A stretch of DNA of 45,671 nucleotides, from assembly GCF_900070205.1 (NCBI RefSeq), contig NZ_FAOO01000001.1, positions 188,010-233,680 on the forward strand, given 5' to 3'. A program made the translations under genes and the position numbers. Origin of the DNA: Candidatus Thermokryptus mobilis. Lineage in GTDB: Bacteria; Bacteroidota; Ignavibacteria; Kryptoniales; Kryptoniaceae. Below, in pieces: positions 34,959 through 43,400 of this stretch. How positions within the stretch are numbered: position 1 is the stretch's first letter; each line of letters opens with the position of its first letter. The notes below the pieces were generated by a model. It ran no database searches, had not been told where the DNA came from, and saw only the letters and a list, made by a program, of their open reading frames with translations.

Positions 34959-37064
34959 TTAAACATTTAAAGTTTCTTTAGTTTTGCCTTTGACTTTTTC
35001 TATTAACATGTCGGCAATCTGCTGAGGCACTTCTTCGTAATGATGGAATTGCATCGTATAAATTGCCCTACCTTGAGTAATTGATCTCAATCTTGTAGCA
35101 TAACCGAACATCTCAGCAAGCGGAACAAGCGCCTTTACAACCTGACCATCCTTTCTCATATTTATACCCTCAATTCTCCCACGTCTTGAATTCAAATCAC
35201 CAATGACATCACCAAGATATTCATCCGGAGTCACTACTTCAACTTCCATTATTGGCTCAAGTAGCACGGGTTCAGCCTGCTTTGCAGCTTCTTTGAAGGC
35301 AATTGACGCTGCTATCTTAAAGGCGAGATCAGAAGAATCAACTTCGTGATATGAACCGTCAAACAAAGTAACTTTAACATCAACAACTGGATATCCAGCA
35401 ATTATGCCGTTTTGCATCGCCTCTCTTATGCCTTGATCAACAGCAGGTATGAATTCCTTAGGGATTACTCCACCAACAATAGCATCAATAAATTCATATC
35501 CTTTGCCACGATTTGGTTCAATTTCAATCCACACATGACCATACTGACCGCGACCACCTGTCTGACGAATAAACTTACCTTCAGCCCTTGCCTTCCTGCG
35601 AATCGTCTCTTTATAAGCAACCTGCGGTTTTCCTATATTTGCCTCAACTCTGAACTCACGCCTTAATCTATCAACTATAATTTCAAGATGAAGCTCACCC
35701 ATACCGCTTATCAAAGTTTGACCTGTCTCTTCGTCAACCGTGACTCTAAAGGTTGGGTCCTCATCCATAAGTTTTGAAAGCGCCTCACCAAGCTTATCCT
35801 GGTCAGCTTTCGTCTTAGGCTCAATAGCAACTGAAATAACCGGCTCCGGGAATTCCATCCTTTCAAGCAAAATGGGGTCATCCTCCGAACAAAGTGTATC
35901 CCCAGTCTTTGTATTTCTTAAACCAACTAAAGCAACGATATCACCAGCATACGCTTCTTCAACATCTTCCCTATGATTGGCGTGCATCCTTAAAATTCTA
36001 CCAACACGCTCCTTTTTACCTTGCGTAGAATTATAAACATATGAACCCGACTTCAGCGTCCCGGAATAAACTCTTATAAATGTTAATTTTCCAACATAGG
36101 GATCAGTCATTATCTTAAAAGCAAGAGCTGTAAACTTTTCATCGTCTGAAACTTGTCTCACTACTCTGTCATCTTTAAATGGATGATGCCCAATTACCTG
36201 CCCATTATTTATGTCAAGAGGTGAAGGCAAATAATCAACAACAGCGTCAAGCAACCTTTGTATCCCCTTGTTTTTAAACGCAGAACCACAGAGGACAGGC
36301 ACTATCTTGAATTCAAGCGTTGCCTTTCTAATTGCACTTTTAATCTCCTCTTCGCTTATCTCCTCACCATCAAGATACTTTACAAGCAAAGTATCATCAA
36401 ATTCAGAGACCGATTCAAGCATTTTAGTTCTATACTCAACCGCCATATCAACGAGCTCTTTCGGTATATCAAACTCCTCCCAGGTAGATCCAAGCGTTTC
36501 TTCTTTATAAACAACCGCCTTCATTTTTATTAGATCAATTATACCTGTAAATAGCTCACCCTGACCCATCGGCAATTGTATCGGGACGGGATTTGCACCG
36601 AGTCGCTCACGGATCATATTGACAACATTAAAGAAATCGGCACCAACCCTGTCCATTTTATTCACAAAGGCAATCCTCGGAACGCGGTACTTATTTGCTT
36701 GTCTCCAAACCGTCTCGGATTGTGGTTCAACTCCACCAACAGCACAAAAGAGCGCAATCGCACCATCAAGCACACGAAGAGAGCGCTCAACCTCAACCGT
36801 AAAATCAACATGTCCGGGTGTATCTATAATGTTAATCCTATGCCCCCTCCAAAAGCATGTTGTAGCTGCACTTGTAATCGTTATACCGCGCTCTCTTTCC
36901 TGCGGAAGGAAATCCATCGTCGCTGAACCCTCGTGAACTTCACCCATACGGTGAATTCTTCCAGTATAATAAAGAATCCTCTCGGTCGTAGTTGTTTTAC
37001 CCGCATCTATATGCGCCATTATACCTATATTTCGCGTCTTCTCTAACGGATACTCCCTTGGCAT
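34959..37064 (-). CDS. fusA: Elongation factor G
   Basis: A 701-residue translocase GTPase. G1 [15 protein letters not shown] (17-31), the switch [18 protein letters not shown]3 [21 protein letters not shown]4 [10 protein letters not shown], domain [17 protein letters not shown], domain [25 protein letters not shown] and [19 protein letters not shown], and the domain V end [19 protein letters not shown]. The GRGQYGH loop at the tip of domain IV supports a translocation-competent EF-G. Confidence 0.99.
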   Translation of the reverse strand: MPREYPLEKTRNIGIMAHIDAGKTTTTERILYYTGRIHRMGEVHEGSATMDFLPQERERGITITSAATTCFWRGHRINIIDTPGHVDFTVEVERSLRVLDGAIALFCAVGGVEPQSETVWRQANKYRVPRIAFVNKMDRVGADFFNVVNMIRERLGANPVPIQLPMGQGELFTGIIDLIKMKAVVYKEETLGSTWEEFDIPKELVDMAVEYRTKMLESVSEFDDTLLVKYLDGEEISEEEIKSAIRKATLEFKIVPVLCGSAFKNKGIQRLLDAVVDYLPSPLDINNGQVIGHHPFKDDRVVRQVSDDEKFTALAFKIMTDPYVGKLTFIRVYSGTLKSGSYVYNSTQGKKERVGRILRMHANHREDVEEAYAGDIVALVGLRNTKTGDTLCSEDDPILLERMEFPEPVISVAIEPKTKADQDKLGEALSKLMDEDPTFRVTVDEETGQTLISGMGELHLEIIVDRLRREFRVEANIGKPQVAYKETIRRKARAEGKFIRQTGGRGQYGHVWIEIEPNRGKGYEFIDAIVGGVIPKEFIPAVDQGIREAMQNGIIAGYPVVDVKVTLFDGSYHEVDSSDLAFKIAASIAFKEAAKQAEPVLLEPIMEVEVVTPDEYLGDVIGDLNSRRGRIEGINMRKDGQVVKALVPLAEMFGYATRLRSITQGRAIYTMQFHHYEEVPQQIADMLIEKVKGKTKETLNV

Positions 37065-37104
37065 AAAATTAATGGCTCACCTCGTAAATTTTGTTTTTAA
37101 AATT

Positions 37105-37572
37105 TCACCACCTAAAATGAGCAAATGCCTTATTTGCCTCAGCCATCTTATGTGTATCTTCACGCTTTTTGACAGCCATACCTTCATTCCTTGCAGCAGC
37201 CATCAACTCCTCAGCAAGTTTAACCATCATCGGCTTACCCTTTCTTTCGCGAGCATATTGAACAATCCATCTCAATGCCAAAGAGATACTCCTTTCTGGT
37301 CTAACCTCTATTGGAACTTGATATGTAGCTCCACCAACTCTGCGTGGTCTTACTTCAAGAACTGGCTTTACATTTTCAACGGCTTTTTTGAAAACCTCAA
37401 GAGGGTCCTGACCCGTCTTTTGTCTTATTATTTCAAAAGCGTTATACACAATCTTCCTTGCTATGCTTTTCTTCCCATCGCGCATGACCTTATTTATCAA
37501 CTTTGCAACAAGCACATCACCATATTTTGGATCCGGTGCTATTTCTCTTGGCTCAGCTCTTCTCCTTCTCAT
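37105..37572 (-). CDS. rpsG: 30S ribosomal protein S7
   Basis: A 155-residue S7 that organises the 30S head. [60 protein letters not shown] and [20 protein letters not shown] are conserved, and the end [17 protein letters not shown] is canonical. S7 represses the str operon in E. coli at the rpsL-rpsG junction; here that junction is only seven bases long. Confidence 0.99.
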   Translation of the reverse strand: MRRRRAEPREIAPDPKYGDVLVAKLINKVMRDGKKSIARKIVYNAFEIIRQKTGQDPLEVFKKAVENVKPVLEVRPRRVGGATYQVPIEVRPERSISLALRWIVQYARERKGKPMMVKLAEELMAAARNEGMAVKKREDTHKMAEANKAFAHFRW

Positions 37573-37579
37573 GATTTAA

Positions 37580-37966
37580 TTATTGCCTTTGTTGTTCTTT
37601 TGGCCTTTTCGCTCCGTACTTAGAACGACCTTGTTTGCGCCCCTCAACGCCAGCTGTATCAAGAGCCCCACGTATTATATGATACCTCACCCCAGGCAAA
37701 TCCTTAACTCTACCTCCACGAACCAACACAATTGAGTGCTCCTGCAAATTGTGCCCTTCCCCAGGTATATAAGCGATGACCTCAATTCCATTTGTCAATC
37801 TAACCTTTGCAACTTTTCTAAGAGCTGAATTCGGCTTCTTCGGCGTAGTCGTATAAACCCTCACACATACACCTCTTTTTTGAGGACAACCCTGCAAAGC
37901 AGGGGATTTACTCTTCCATTTGACTTTTTCTCTGCCGTACCTTATTAATTGATTGATCGTCGGCAA
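37580..37966 (-). CDS. rpsL: 30S ribosomal protein S12
   Basis: A 128-residue S12 of the decoding centre. [60 protein letters not shown] and [20 protein letters not shown] are intact; the Lys residues of KKPNSAL and around PGEGHNL, where streptomycin resistance arises, have the wild-type form. The start codon is TTG at 37966, with GAGGAG six bases upstream. It is the first protein gene of the fused str-S10-spc-alpha cluster. Confidence 0.98.
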   Translation of the reverse strand: MPTINQLIRYGREKVKWKSKSPALQGCPQKRGVCVRVYTTTPKKPNSALRKVAKVRLTNGIEVIAYIPGEGHNLQEHSIVLVRGGRVKDLPGVRYHIIRGALDTAGVEGRKQGRSKYGAKRPKEQQRQ

Positions 37967-38052
37967 AACCTACTCCTCAAATTTTATTTTTACAAGTTTC
38001 AAATTTAGCAAAAAAAATTAACATTAGCAAATTGATTACAAATTAAAGTTCG

Positions 38053-38125
38053 TGCACCACCCGGGACTCGAACCCGGAACCCACGGATTAAGAGTCCGTT
38101 GCTCTACCAGTTGAGCTAGTGGTGC
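38053..38125 (-). tRNA. tRNA-Lys (anticodon CUU)
   Basis: A 73-base tRNA on the minus strand: acceptor GCACCAC / GTGGTGC with discriminator A, D-arm TAGCTCAACTGGTAGAGCA, anticodon stem ACGGA / TCCGT with loop CTCTTAA (anticodon CTT), and T-arm GGGTTCGAGTCCC. CCA is not encoded. It lies 86 bases upstream of rpsL on the same strand and may share its transcript. Confidence 0.97.
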
Positions 38126-38148
38126 AAACCTCTGATGAGGCGGTTTAA

Positions 38149-38177
38149 AATATAAAAAATTTTTCAAACAAAATCAA
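38149..38177 (-). promoter_or_regulatory. Likely promoter of tRNA-Lys, possibly also of the ribosomal cluster
   Basis: On the minus strand, TTGATT (38172-38177), a 17-base spacer and TATATT (38149-38154); 4 of 6 and 5 of 6 consensus bases. Transcription would begin near 38142, about 17 bases before the tRNA. No better promoter was found in the 86 bases between the tRNA and rpsL, only a T-run without a GC stem. Confidence 0.5.
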
Positions 38178-38210
38178 ATTGAAATTACCCAGCCACTTAA
38201 AAAAATCTTC

Positions 38211-38239
38211 TTGAAAGAAAAACCAATTGTTCTTATATT
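38211..38239 (+). promoter_or_regulatory. Sigma70-type promoter of dnaX
   Basis: TTGAAA (38211-38216), a 17-base spacer and TATATT (38234-38239), each matching 5 of 6 consensus bases. The predicted start near 38246 leaves a leader of about 22 bases before the dnaX ATG. Confidence 0.6.
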
Positions 38240-38267
38240 AAAACAAAAATAATCCAACGACACAATA

Positions 38268-39953
38268 ATGAGCTATCTCGTCACAGCAAGGAAATGGCGA
38301 CCAACCAAGTTCGCCGAGGTTGTCGGACAGGAACATGTCACAGCAACACTTCTTAACTCGCTTAAACTTGGAAGAATTGCCCATGCCTATATCTTTGCCG
38401 GTCCAAGAGGGGTCGGGAAAACAACAGTTGCAAGAATACTTGCAAAAGCAATCAATTGCCTCAACCCGCAAAATTATGAGCCATGCAACGAATGTGAAAT
38501 GTGCCTTGAAATCTCAAACGGACGCAGTATTGATGTGCTTGAAATAGACGGCGCCTCTAATAGAGGTATTGACGAAGTAAGAGACCTGCGTGAATCAGTA
38601 AGATATACACCTACAAAGGCAAAATACAAAGTTTATATCATTGACGAAGTCCATATGCTTACAAAAGAGGCTTTCAACGCTTTACTCAAAACCCTTGAAG
38701 AACCGCCCCCACATATTTTATTCATCTTCGCCACAACAGAACCACATAGAGTTCCACCAACAATTCTATCAAGATGCCAAAGATTTGACTTCAGAAGAAT
38801 TGAAATAAACAAGATAATTGAACGCCTGAAATTAATATCCCAACAGGATAAAATTGAAATTGACGACGATTCCCTCTTCACCATAGCCAAAAAAGCGAAT
38901 GGATCACTCAGAGATGCACTAAGCATATTTGATCAAGTCGTCTCGTTCTGCGGTGAAAAAATAAAGTTTGAGGATGTCTCAAAAGCACTCAACATAATTG
39001 ACCAGGAAATTTTCTTTAAAGTTACGGATTTAGTCAAAAACAAAAATATAAAAGCTGGATTTGAACTTGTTGATGAAATCGTAAAACTTGGCTATGATTT
39101 CCAAGAGTTTTTAAGTGGTCTATCTGAACATCTGCGCAACTTCCTCGTTGTCAAGACGACAAACTCATCCGAGCTAATTGAAGCAACGGAATACTATAAG
39201 AACCGTTACCTTAATGAATCTAAAAGTTTTAACGAAGCGGATATATTAAGAATGCTTAAAATTGTGAACGAGGCGGAGATGACGATAAAATGGTCACCTC
39301 AACCGAGATTAAAACTTGAAATGGTTTTAACACAACTTGCAACATTAGATAGCACGGTTAAAATCCAAGAATTAATTTCAAAGATTGAAGACCTTGAAAG
39401 GAGGATAAACTCTGGAAATTTTAATTTCCCCCCTAAAGGGGGACAATCCTCAGATGAAGTGGTAAATCAACAGAAAGAAAAAACAACCTCTCAACAGGGG
39501 ATTATACTTGAAGACCCGTTATACGGATATGAACTCAAACCGATAAAACCTCAAACATCGCAAGGGCAACTTAAAATTGATGAGCAAACAGCGCTGAACT
39601 TACTTCGTCAGAAATGGGATGAAATTGCAAAAGAAGCACAACAATATAATCTAAATCTCGCATCGTCGCTCAAACTTTCCTATCCGATTGAAATAAAAGA
39701 AAAGCGACTTAACATTGGTGTTGCTGGTGAAATTTACAGCGATTGGATAAAAAAGAACATAAAATTCATCCATCAAAAAGTAAAAGAAATATGCGGTGTT
39801 GAACTTGAAATAAAAACATCAATATGCGACATTGAAAAGTTCAAAGAGGATGTCGTAAATATCAACCCCGAATTAAAATTAAAAAAACTCATGGATGAAT
39901 CCCCTATCGTCAAATCAATCATTGAAAACCTCGGTGCAAAACCGATTGATTAA
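38268..39953 (+). CDS. dnaX: DNA polymerase III subunit gamma/tau
   Basis: The clamp-loader ATPase, 561 residues. Walker A GPRGVGKTT is at 45-53. The zinc module Cys64, Cys73, Cys76 and Cys79 has the same numbering as in E. coli. Walker B is VYIIDEVHML and the sensor/arginine-finger region is PPTILSRCQRFDF. Domain III (about 240-370) is followed by a Gln/Ser-rich linker and a C-terminal domain that would bind polymerase and helicase in the tau form. At F387-P388-P389 the codons TTC CCC CCT lie in a C6 run within a hairpin; a -1 shift there would end the protein at 389 residues, close to domains I-III of E. coli gamma. The 3' end overlaps the PorV-like gene. Confidence 0.97.
   Translation: MSYLVTARKWRPTKFAEVVGQEHVTATLLNSLKLGRIAHAYIFAGPRGVGKTTVARILAKAINCLNPQNYEPCNECEMCLEISNGRSIDVLEIDGASNRGIDEVRDLRESVRYTPTKAKYKVYIIDEVHMLTKEAFNALLKTLEEPPPHILFIFATTEPHRVPPTILSRCQRFDFRRIEINKIIERLKLISQQDKIEIDDDSLFTIAKKANGSLRDALSIFDQVVSFCGEKIKFEDVSKALNIIDQEIFFKVTDLVKNKNIKAGFELVDEIVKLGYDFQEFLSGLSEHLRNFLVVKTTNSSELIEATEYYKNRYLNESKSFNEADILRMLKIVNEAEMTIKWSPQPRLKLEMVLTQLATLDSTVKIQELISKIEDLERRINSGNFNFPPKGGQSSDEVVNQQKEKTTSQQGIILEDPLYGYELKPIKPQTSQGQLKIDEQTALNLLRQKWDEIAKEAQQYNLNLASSLKLSYPIEIKEKRLNIGVAGEIYSDWIKKNIKFIHQKVKEICGVELEIKTSICDIEKFKEDVVNINPELKLKKLMDESPIVKSIIENLGAKPID
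39428..39442 (+). promoter_or_regulatory. Candidate -1 frameshift or slippage site in dnaX
   Basis: Six C, then TAAA, then five G. In the reading frame this is C CCC CCT, the X XXY YYZ form of a -1 slip heptamer. After slipping, the next codon is TAA (39434-39436). CCCCC and GGGGG form a perfect 5-bp stem over the same bases. An AGGAGG (39399-39404) lies 23 bases upstream. Confidence 0.5.
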
Positions 39954-40932
39954 TAAATTTATCTGCCTTTTTCTCTTATCCCTCACATCTTTAAGCGCCG
40001 GGGAATTGAAATTTTCAAAGTATGCCAGTGAATTTATGTCAATTGGAATTGGCGGAAGAGCTCTGGGCATGGGAAATGCATTTACAAGTGTCGCAAACGA
40101 TGTAACCTCAGGGTATTGGAACCCAGCAGGGCTTGCTGACCTAGTGGCAACTCAAATAATACTTATGCACGACGAAAGGTTCGCAGGAATAGTAAATTAT
40201 GACTACATCGGTCTTGGGTTCAAACCTTCCTATGTGTACTCATTCGCCATCTCAATTATAAGGGTTGGGGTTGATGATATACCCTACACTGAGAATTCAT
40301 TCATTGATAACAACGGCAATGGAATCTTTGACCCAGATGTTGATCGCCTTGACCCAGAGAAATTCTCATTTGTCTCATCATCCGACTGGATTGTCTTGAC
40401 ATCATTTGCAAAAGCTATAAATGATAGATTTTCAATTGGAGCGAGCGCAAAGCTTATCTACAGAAAAATCTCAAAAAACACAGGGATTGGCTTTGGATTT
40501 GACTTCGCATTAAAATACAAAATCTCAAAAACTTCAATCGGTTTGGTCTTAAAAGATGCAACTTCAACTTTGATATCCTGGGACACCGGGAGAAATGAAC
40601 TTACCACACCGTCGCTTATCTTTGGTGCGAGCACCGAGCTTGAACTTTTATGGGGGAGATTCACACCAGCATTTGATTTAGTTTTCAGATTTGAAGGTAG
40701 AAACAAGACCGCACTTTTAGGCACAAACTTTGCAAGCGTTGACATAAACGCCGGGGTTGAATACATATATAAAGATGTGATCGCGGTGAGATTCGGATAC
40801 ACAGAAAATAAAGAACTCACACTCGGCACAGGTCTTAAGTTAAATCGGCTTGATATTGACTACTCATTTGCAAAATTTAACAGTGAACTTGGAAACACAC
40901 ATCGTATTTCTGCTAAGTTCTCATTGCATTAA
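39946..40932 (+). CDS. PorV/PorQ-family outer-membrane protein
   Basis: A barrel protein of about 328 residues. A signal peptide (INKFICLFLLSLTSLSAG) precedes the family hallmark FMSIGIGGRALGMGNAFTSV and SVANDVTSGYWNPAGLADL, as in PorV/PorQ and FadL-like proteins used in type IX secretion or as porins. The C-terminus ends in HRISAKFSLH, an outer-membrane strand. The start is taken as the TTG at 39946, which begins the signal peptide and overlaps the dnaX stop by eight bases; the frame is open back to an ATG at 39895. No clear ribosome-binding site exists, so coupling to dnaX is likely. Similar proteins are numerous in FCB genomes, so a secretion role is not assured. Confidence 0.8.
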   Translation: MINKFICLFLLSLTSLSAGELKFSKYASEFMSIGIGGRALGMGNAFTSVANDVTSGYWNPAGLADLVATQIILMHDERFAGIVNYDYIGLGFKPSYVYSFAISIIRVGVDDIPYTENSFIDNNGNGIFDPDVDRLDPEKFSFVSSSDWIVLTSFAKAINDRFSIGASAKLIYRKISKNTGIGFGFDFALKYKISKTSIGLVLKDATSTLISWDTGRNELTTPSLIFGASTELELLWGRFTPAFDLVFRFEGRNKTALLGTNFASVDINAGVEYIYKDVIAVRFGYTENKELTLGTGLKLNRLDIDYSFAKFNSELGNTHRISAKFSLH

Positions 40933-40952
40933 AAATAAAGCTACCGAAAACG

Positions 40953-41696
40953 ATGAAACTTTTTGCCCTTGCAGTGGCTGCACACCCAGATGATATAGAG
41001 TTAAGTTGTAGCGGAACGATAATCAAATTAACAGATAAAGGTCTCCCTGTTGGAATACTTGATTTAACGCGTGGGGAACTTGGCACAAGGGGAAATGAAA
41101 AGATAAGGAAAAAGGAGGCAAAAGAAGCTACGAAACTTATGGGCGTAAGCATAAGGGAAAATCTTGCTCTCCCGGATGGAAAAATACAAGTCACGATGGA
41201 GAACAAGATTGAAATAATAAAAATCATCAGAAAATTCCAACCCGAGATAATTTTTTCACCATATTGGATTGAAAGGCATCCAGATCACGAAAACACAAGC
41301 CGACTTGTCCGCGAGGCATGGTATCTTTCCGGGCTTGAAAAATTCAAAACAAAATTTAACGGCAAAATTCAAGAGCCATACCGACCGAAGAAAATCTTTT
41401 TCTATGTTCAGTATTTTTACCAGCAATTCATCCCGAACTTGATAATTGATATATCCGAAGTATTTGAACGAAAGATCAAGGTGATTGAATGTTATAAATC
41501 ACAATTTTTCAACCCGAATGTCAATCTGAAAGAAAAGGAAACGCTTTTGAGCACGCCCGACTTCAAAGAATATCTTATAGCAAGGGCGAGATTTTTCGGA
41601 GAAATGATCGGGAGAAAATATGGGGAACCATTTTTGACACTAAGCCCAATCGGGTTAAATGGAATTGATGAGGTCGTTTTACCAATAAGAAGTTAA
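40953..41696 (+). CDS. bshB1: Bacillithiol biosynthesis deacetylase BshB1 (PIG-L/LmbE family)
   Basis: A zinc deacetylase of 247 residues expected to convert GlcNAc-malate to GlcN-malate in bacillithiol synthesis. Metal and catalytic motifs: AAHPDDIELSCSGT (His11, Asp13, Asp14) near the start and ERHPDHENTSRLV for the third ligand. LDLTRGELGTRG and the C-terminal FFGEMIGRKYGEPF with SPIGLNGIDEV are characteristic of the BshB1 branch. The partner genes bshA and bshC are not in the window. It follows the PorV-like gene by 20 bases. Confidence 0.9.
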   Translation: MKLFALAVAAHPDDIELSCSGTIIKLTDKGLPVGILDLTRGELGTRGNEKIRKKEAKEATKLMGVSIRENLALPDGKIQVTMENKIEIIKIIRKFQPEIIFSPYWIERHPDHENTSRLVREAWYLSGLEKFKTKFNGKIQEPYRPKKIFFYVQYFYQQFIPNLIIDISEVFERKIKVIECYKSQFFNPNVNLKEKETLLSTPDFKEYLIARARFFGEMIGRKYGEPFLTLSPIGLNGIDEVVLPIRS

Positions 41697-41713
41697 ACAA
41701 AAAGAGTTTTAAA

Positions 41714-42061
41714 TTGAAACTTGAAGAACTGCTCGGACTTATAAATGTGCTGTTTTACTTACTACACTTTACAATTTTTTTCATCATAACACGAAGTAAA
41801 TACAAAACCAGTGGTTTAAATTCAGCCCTTCTGATTTTGTTCTTCCTGCTTATAATTTTTTTCATCTCATTTCAAATCGGGAGTTTTTTAGGGCAGTTGC
41901 CTCTGCTTGGGAAAGATATGACAACAAGGTTGAAAGCAATACACGATACTTTAAGCATAACGATTGGGACGATAATTGAAACACCAATATGGTTTGCCTT
42001 TCTGAAAAAGAAAAAAGAAAAGGCAGATGAAACAACGAACGATAGCACTAATAGCACATGA
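41714..42061 (+). CDS. Small membrane protein, function unknown
   Basis: A 115-residue protein with three hydrophobic segments: LLGLINVLFYLLHFTIFFII, ALLILFFLLIIFFISFQIGS and a weaker ITIGTIIETPIWFAFL, then a Lys-rich turn and a Thr/Asn/Ser tail. No family was recognised. It starts with TTG (41714), with AGAG about nine bases upstream, 17 bases after bshB1. Its last 35 bases overlap the start of mgsA in another frame, so the two are likely co-translated. The length and intact frame in an operon support a real gene. Confidence 0.7.
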   Translation: MKLEELLGLINVLFYLLHFTIFFIITRSKYKTSGLNSALLILFFLLIIFFISFQIGSFLGQLPLLGKDMTTRLKAIHDTLSITIGTIIETPIWFAFLKKKKEKADETTNDSTNST

Positions 42062-42401
42062 TAGGAAGAAGGCGGACATGGTAGCTTTTGCGACGAAGAA
42101 TAAAAGGAAACTTGAAAAATTTAAACTCATTGGGACTGGGACAACCGCAAAAATAGTAAAGGAAAAAACAGGTCTAAATGTAAAGGCGTATCATTCAGGA
42201 CCTTATGGAGGTGATGTTGAGATCGCAGCGCTTGTCGTCAAAGGGAAATGCGATGTTGTTATATTTTTGCACGATCCACTTGAACCTCATCCACACGACC
42301 CAGATATAAAGACACTTATGCGCGTTTGCGATGTATACAATGTCCCGCTCGCGACTAACCTTACAACAGCTGAAATAATTTTAAACTCAATCACCAAGTG
42401 A
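42027..42401 (+). CDS. mgsA: Methylglyoxal synthase
   Basis: Converts dihydroxyacetone phosphate to methylglyoxal and phosphate, a bypass of lower glycolysis under phosphate limitation. The 124-residue protein has all family motifs: IALIAHDRKK (His11, Asp12), LIGTGTTAKIV for phosphate binding, SGPYGGDVEIA with catalytic Asp63, and HDPLEPHPHDPDIKTL with His90 and Asp93. These match E. coli His19, Asp20, Asp71, His98 and Asp101 with a shift of eight. The ATG lies inside the 3' end of the preceding membrane-protein gene. Confidence 0.95.
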   Translation: MKQRTIALIAHDRKKADMVAFATKNKRKLEKFKLIGTGTTAKIVKEKTGLNVKAYHSGPYGGDVEIAALVVKGKCDVVIFLHDPLEPHPHDPDIKTLMRVCDVYNVPLATNLTTAEIILNSITK

Positions 42402-42473
42402 ATAGCCAAGTTTGATTTTTTTAATTTTGAAAGTTAAATTTTTTTGGCTTAACAAATAAAAATTCAGTTCATC

Positions 42474-43379
42474 ATGAACCCATTAAATGAGCTCATCGTT
42501 CGCACCCTGCCTCTCGTCCCAAGAAGGATTGTTCGCCACTTCGCAAGCAGATATATTGCAGGGGAGAAAATTGAAGACGCAATTCAAACCGTGAAAAAAC
42601 TCAACGAACAAAAGAAACTCGCAACAATTGATGTCCTGGGTGAAAACATCACCACCGAGACCGAAGCAACCGAAGCTCTAAAAACTTACAAACTCGTCCT
42701 TAAAACGATAAAGGACTTCAACCTTGACTCAGACCTGTCAATCAAACTTACACAGCTTGGTTTGAAACTTGATTTTGAATTTTGTTATGCGAATGTTGAA
42801 GAACTTGTCAAACTGGCGAAAGAATATAACAACATCGTTGAAATTGATATGGAGGACTCATCAACTACGGATGCGACGCTTGAAATTTACAGAAGATTGA
42901 AATCAAAATTTGATAATGTTGGTGTCGCAATTCAAGCATATTTAAAACGAAGTGAAGAAGATATAAAATCACTTTTACCGCTAAAACCGAGGATAAGGTT
43001 GTGCAAGGGAATTTACATTGAACCTGAAACGATCGCTTACAAAAAGAAAGAACTCATCAATCACAACTTTAAACATCTCTTAAATCTGCTTCTCCAAAGC
43101 GACGCATATACCTGTATCGCAACACATGACGATGAGTTGATAAACGAAGCATATCACTTGATCAGAAAGTATGACCTGAAAAATGAACGCTTTGAATTTC
43201 AAATGCTTCTAGGTGTAAGACCAGAGCTTGGGAATAAAATCGTCTCAGATGGGTATAAACTCAGAATATATGTTCCCTTCGGTGAGAAATGGTATGCTTA
43301 TTCAATGCGTAGGTTCAGGGAAAATCCGCAAATTGCAGGTTATGTCTTCAAAGCGATCTTCACAAGAAATTCATTCTAA
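42474..43379 (+). CDS. Proline dehydrogenase (single-domain)
   Basis: A 301-residue FAD-dependent PRODH of the monofunctional type, oxidising proline to pyrroline-5-carboxylate. The TIM-barrel signatures are LSIKLTQLGLKLD, VEIDMEDSSTTDATLEIYR, VGVAIQAYLKRSEEDI, RIRLCKGIYIEPETIAY, CIATHDDELI, FEFQMLLGVRPEL and the Arg pair in YSMRRFRENP. The first 40 residues are helical and basic. Pyrroline-5-carboxylate dehydrogenase is not nearby. Urocanate hydratase follows after 21 bases, so the pair may form an amino-acid-to-glutamate catabolic unit. Confidence 0.93.
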   Translation: MNPLNELIVRTLPLVPRRIVRHFASRYIAGEKIEDAIQTVKKLNEQKKLATIDVLGENITTETEATEALKTYKLVLKTIKDFNLDSDLSIKLTQLGLKLDFEFCYANVEELVKLAKEYNNIVEIDMEDSSTTDATLEIYRRLKSKFDNVGVAIQAYLKRSEEDIKSLLPLKPRIRLCKGIYIEPETIAYKKKELINHNFKHLLNLLLQSDAYTCIATHDDELINEAYHLIRKYDLKNERFEFQMLLGVRPELGNKIVSDGYKLRIYVPFGEKWYAYSMRRFRENPQIAGYVFKAIFTRNSF

Positions 43380-43400
43380 ATTTACGGGAGGTGAAAAAAT

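Noticed and set aside
39881-39890. A second slip-like run in dnaX (A AAA AAA C) near its 3' end, where a -1 shift reaches TGA three codons later.
   Set aside because: It would remove only about 20 residues and does not fall at a domain boundary; A-runs are common in this AT-rich genome.
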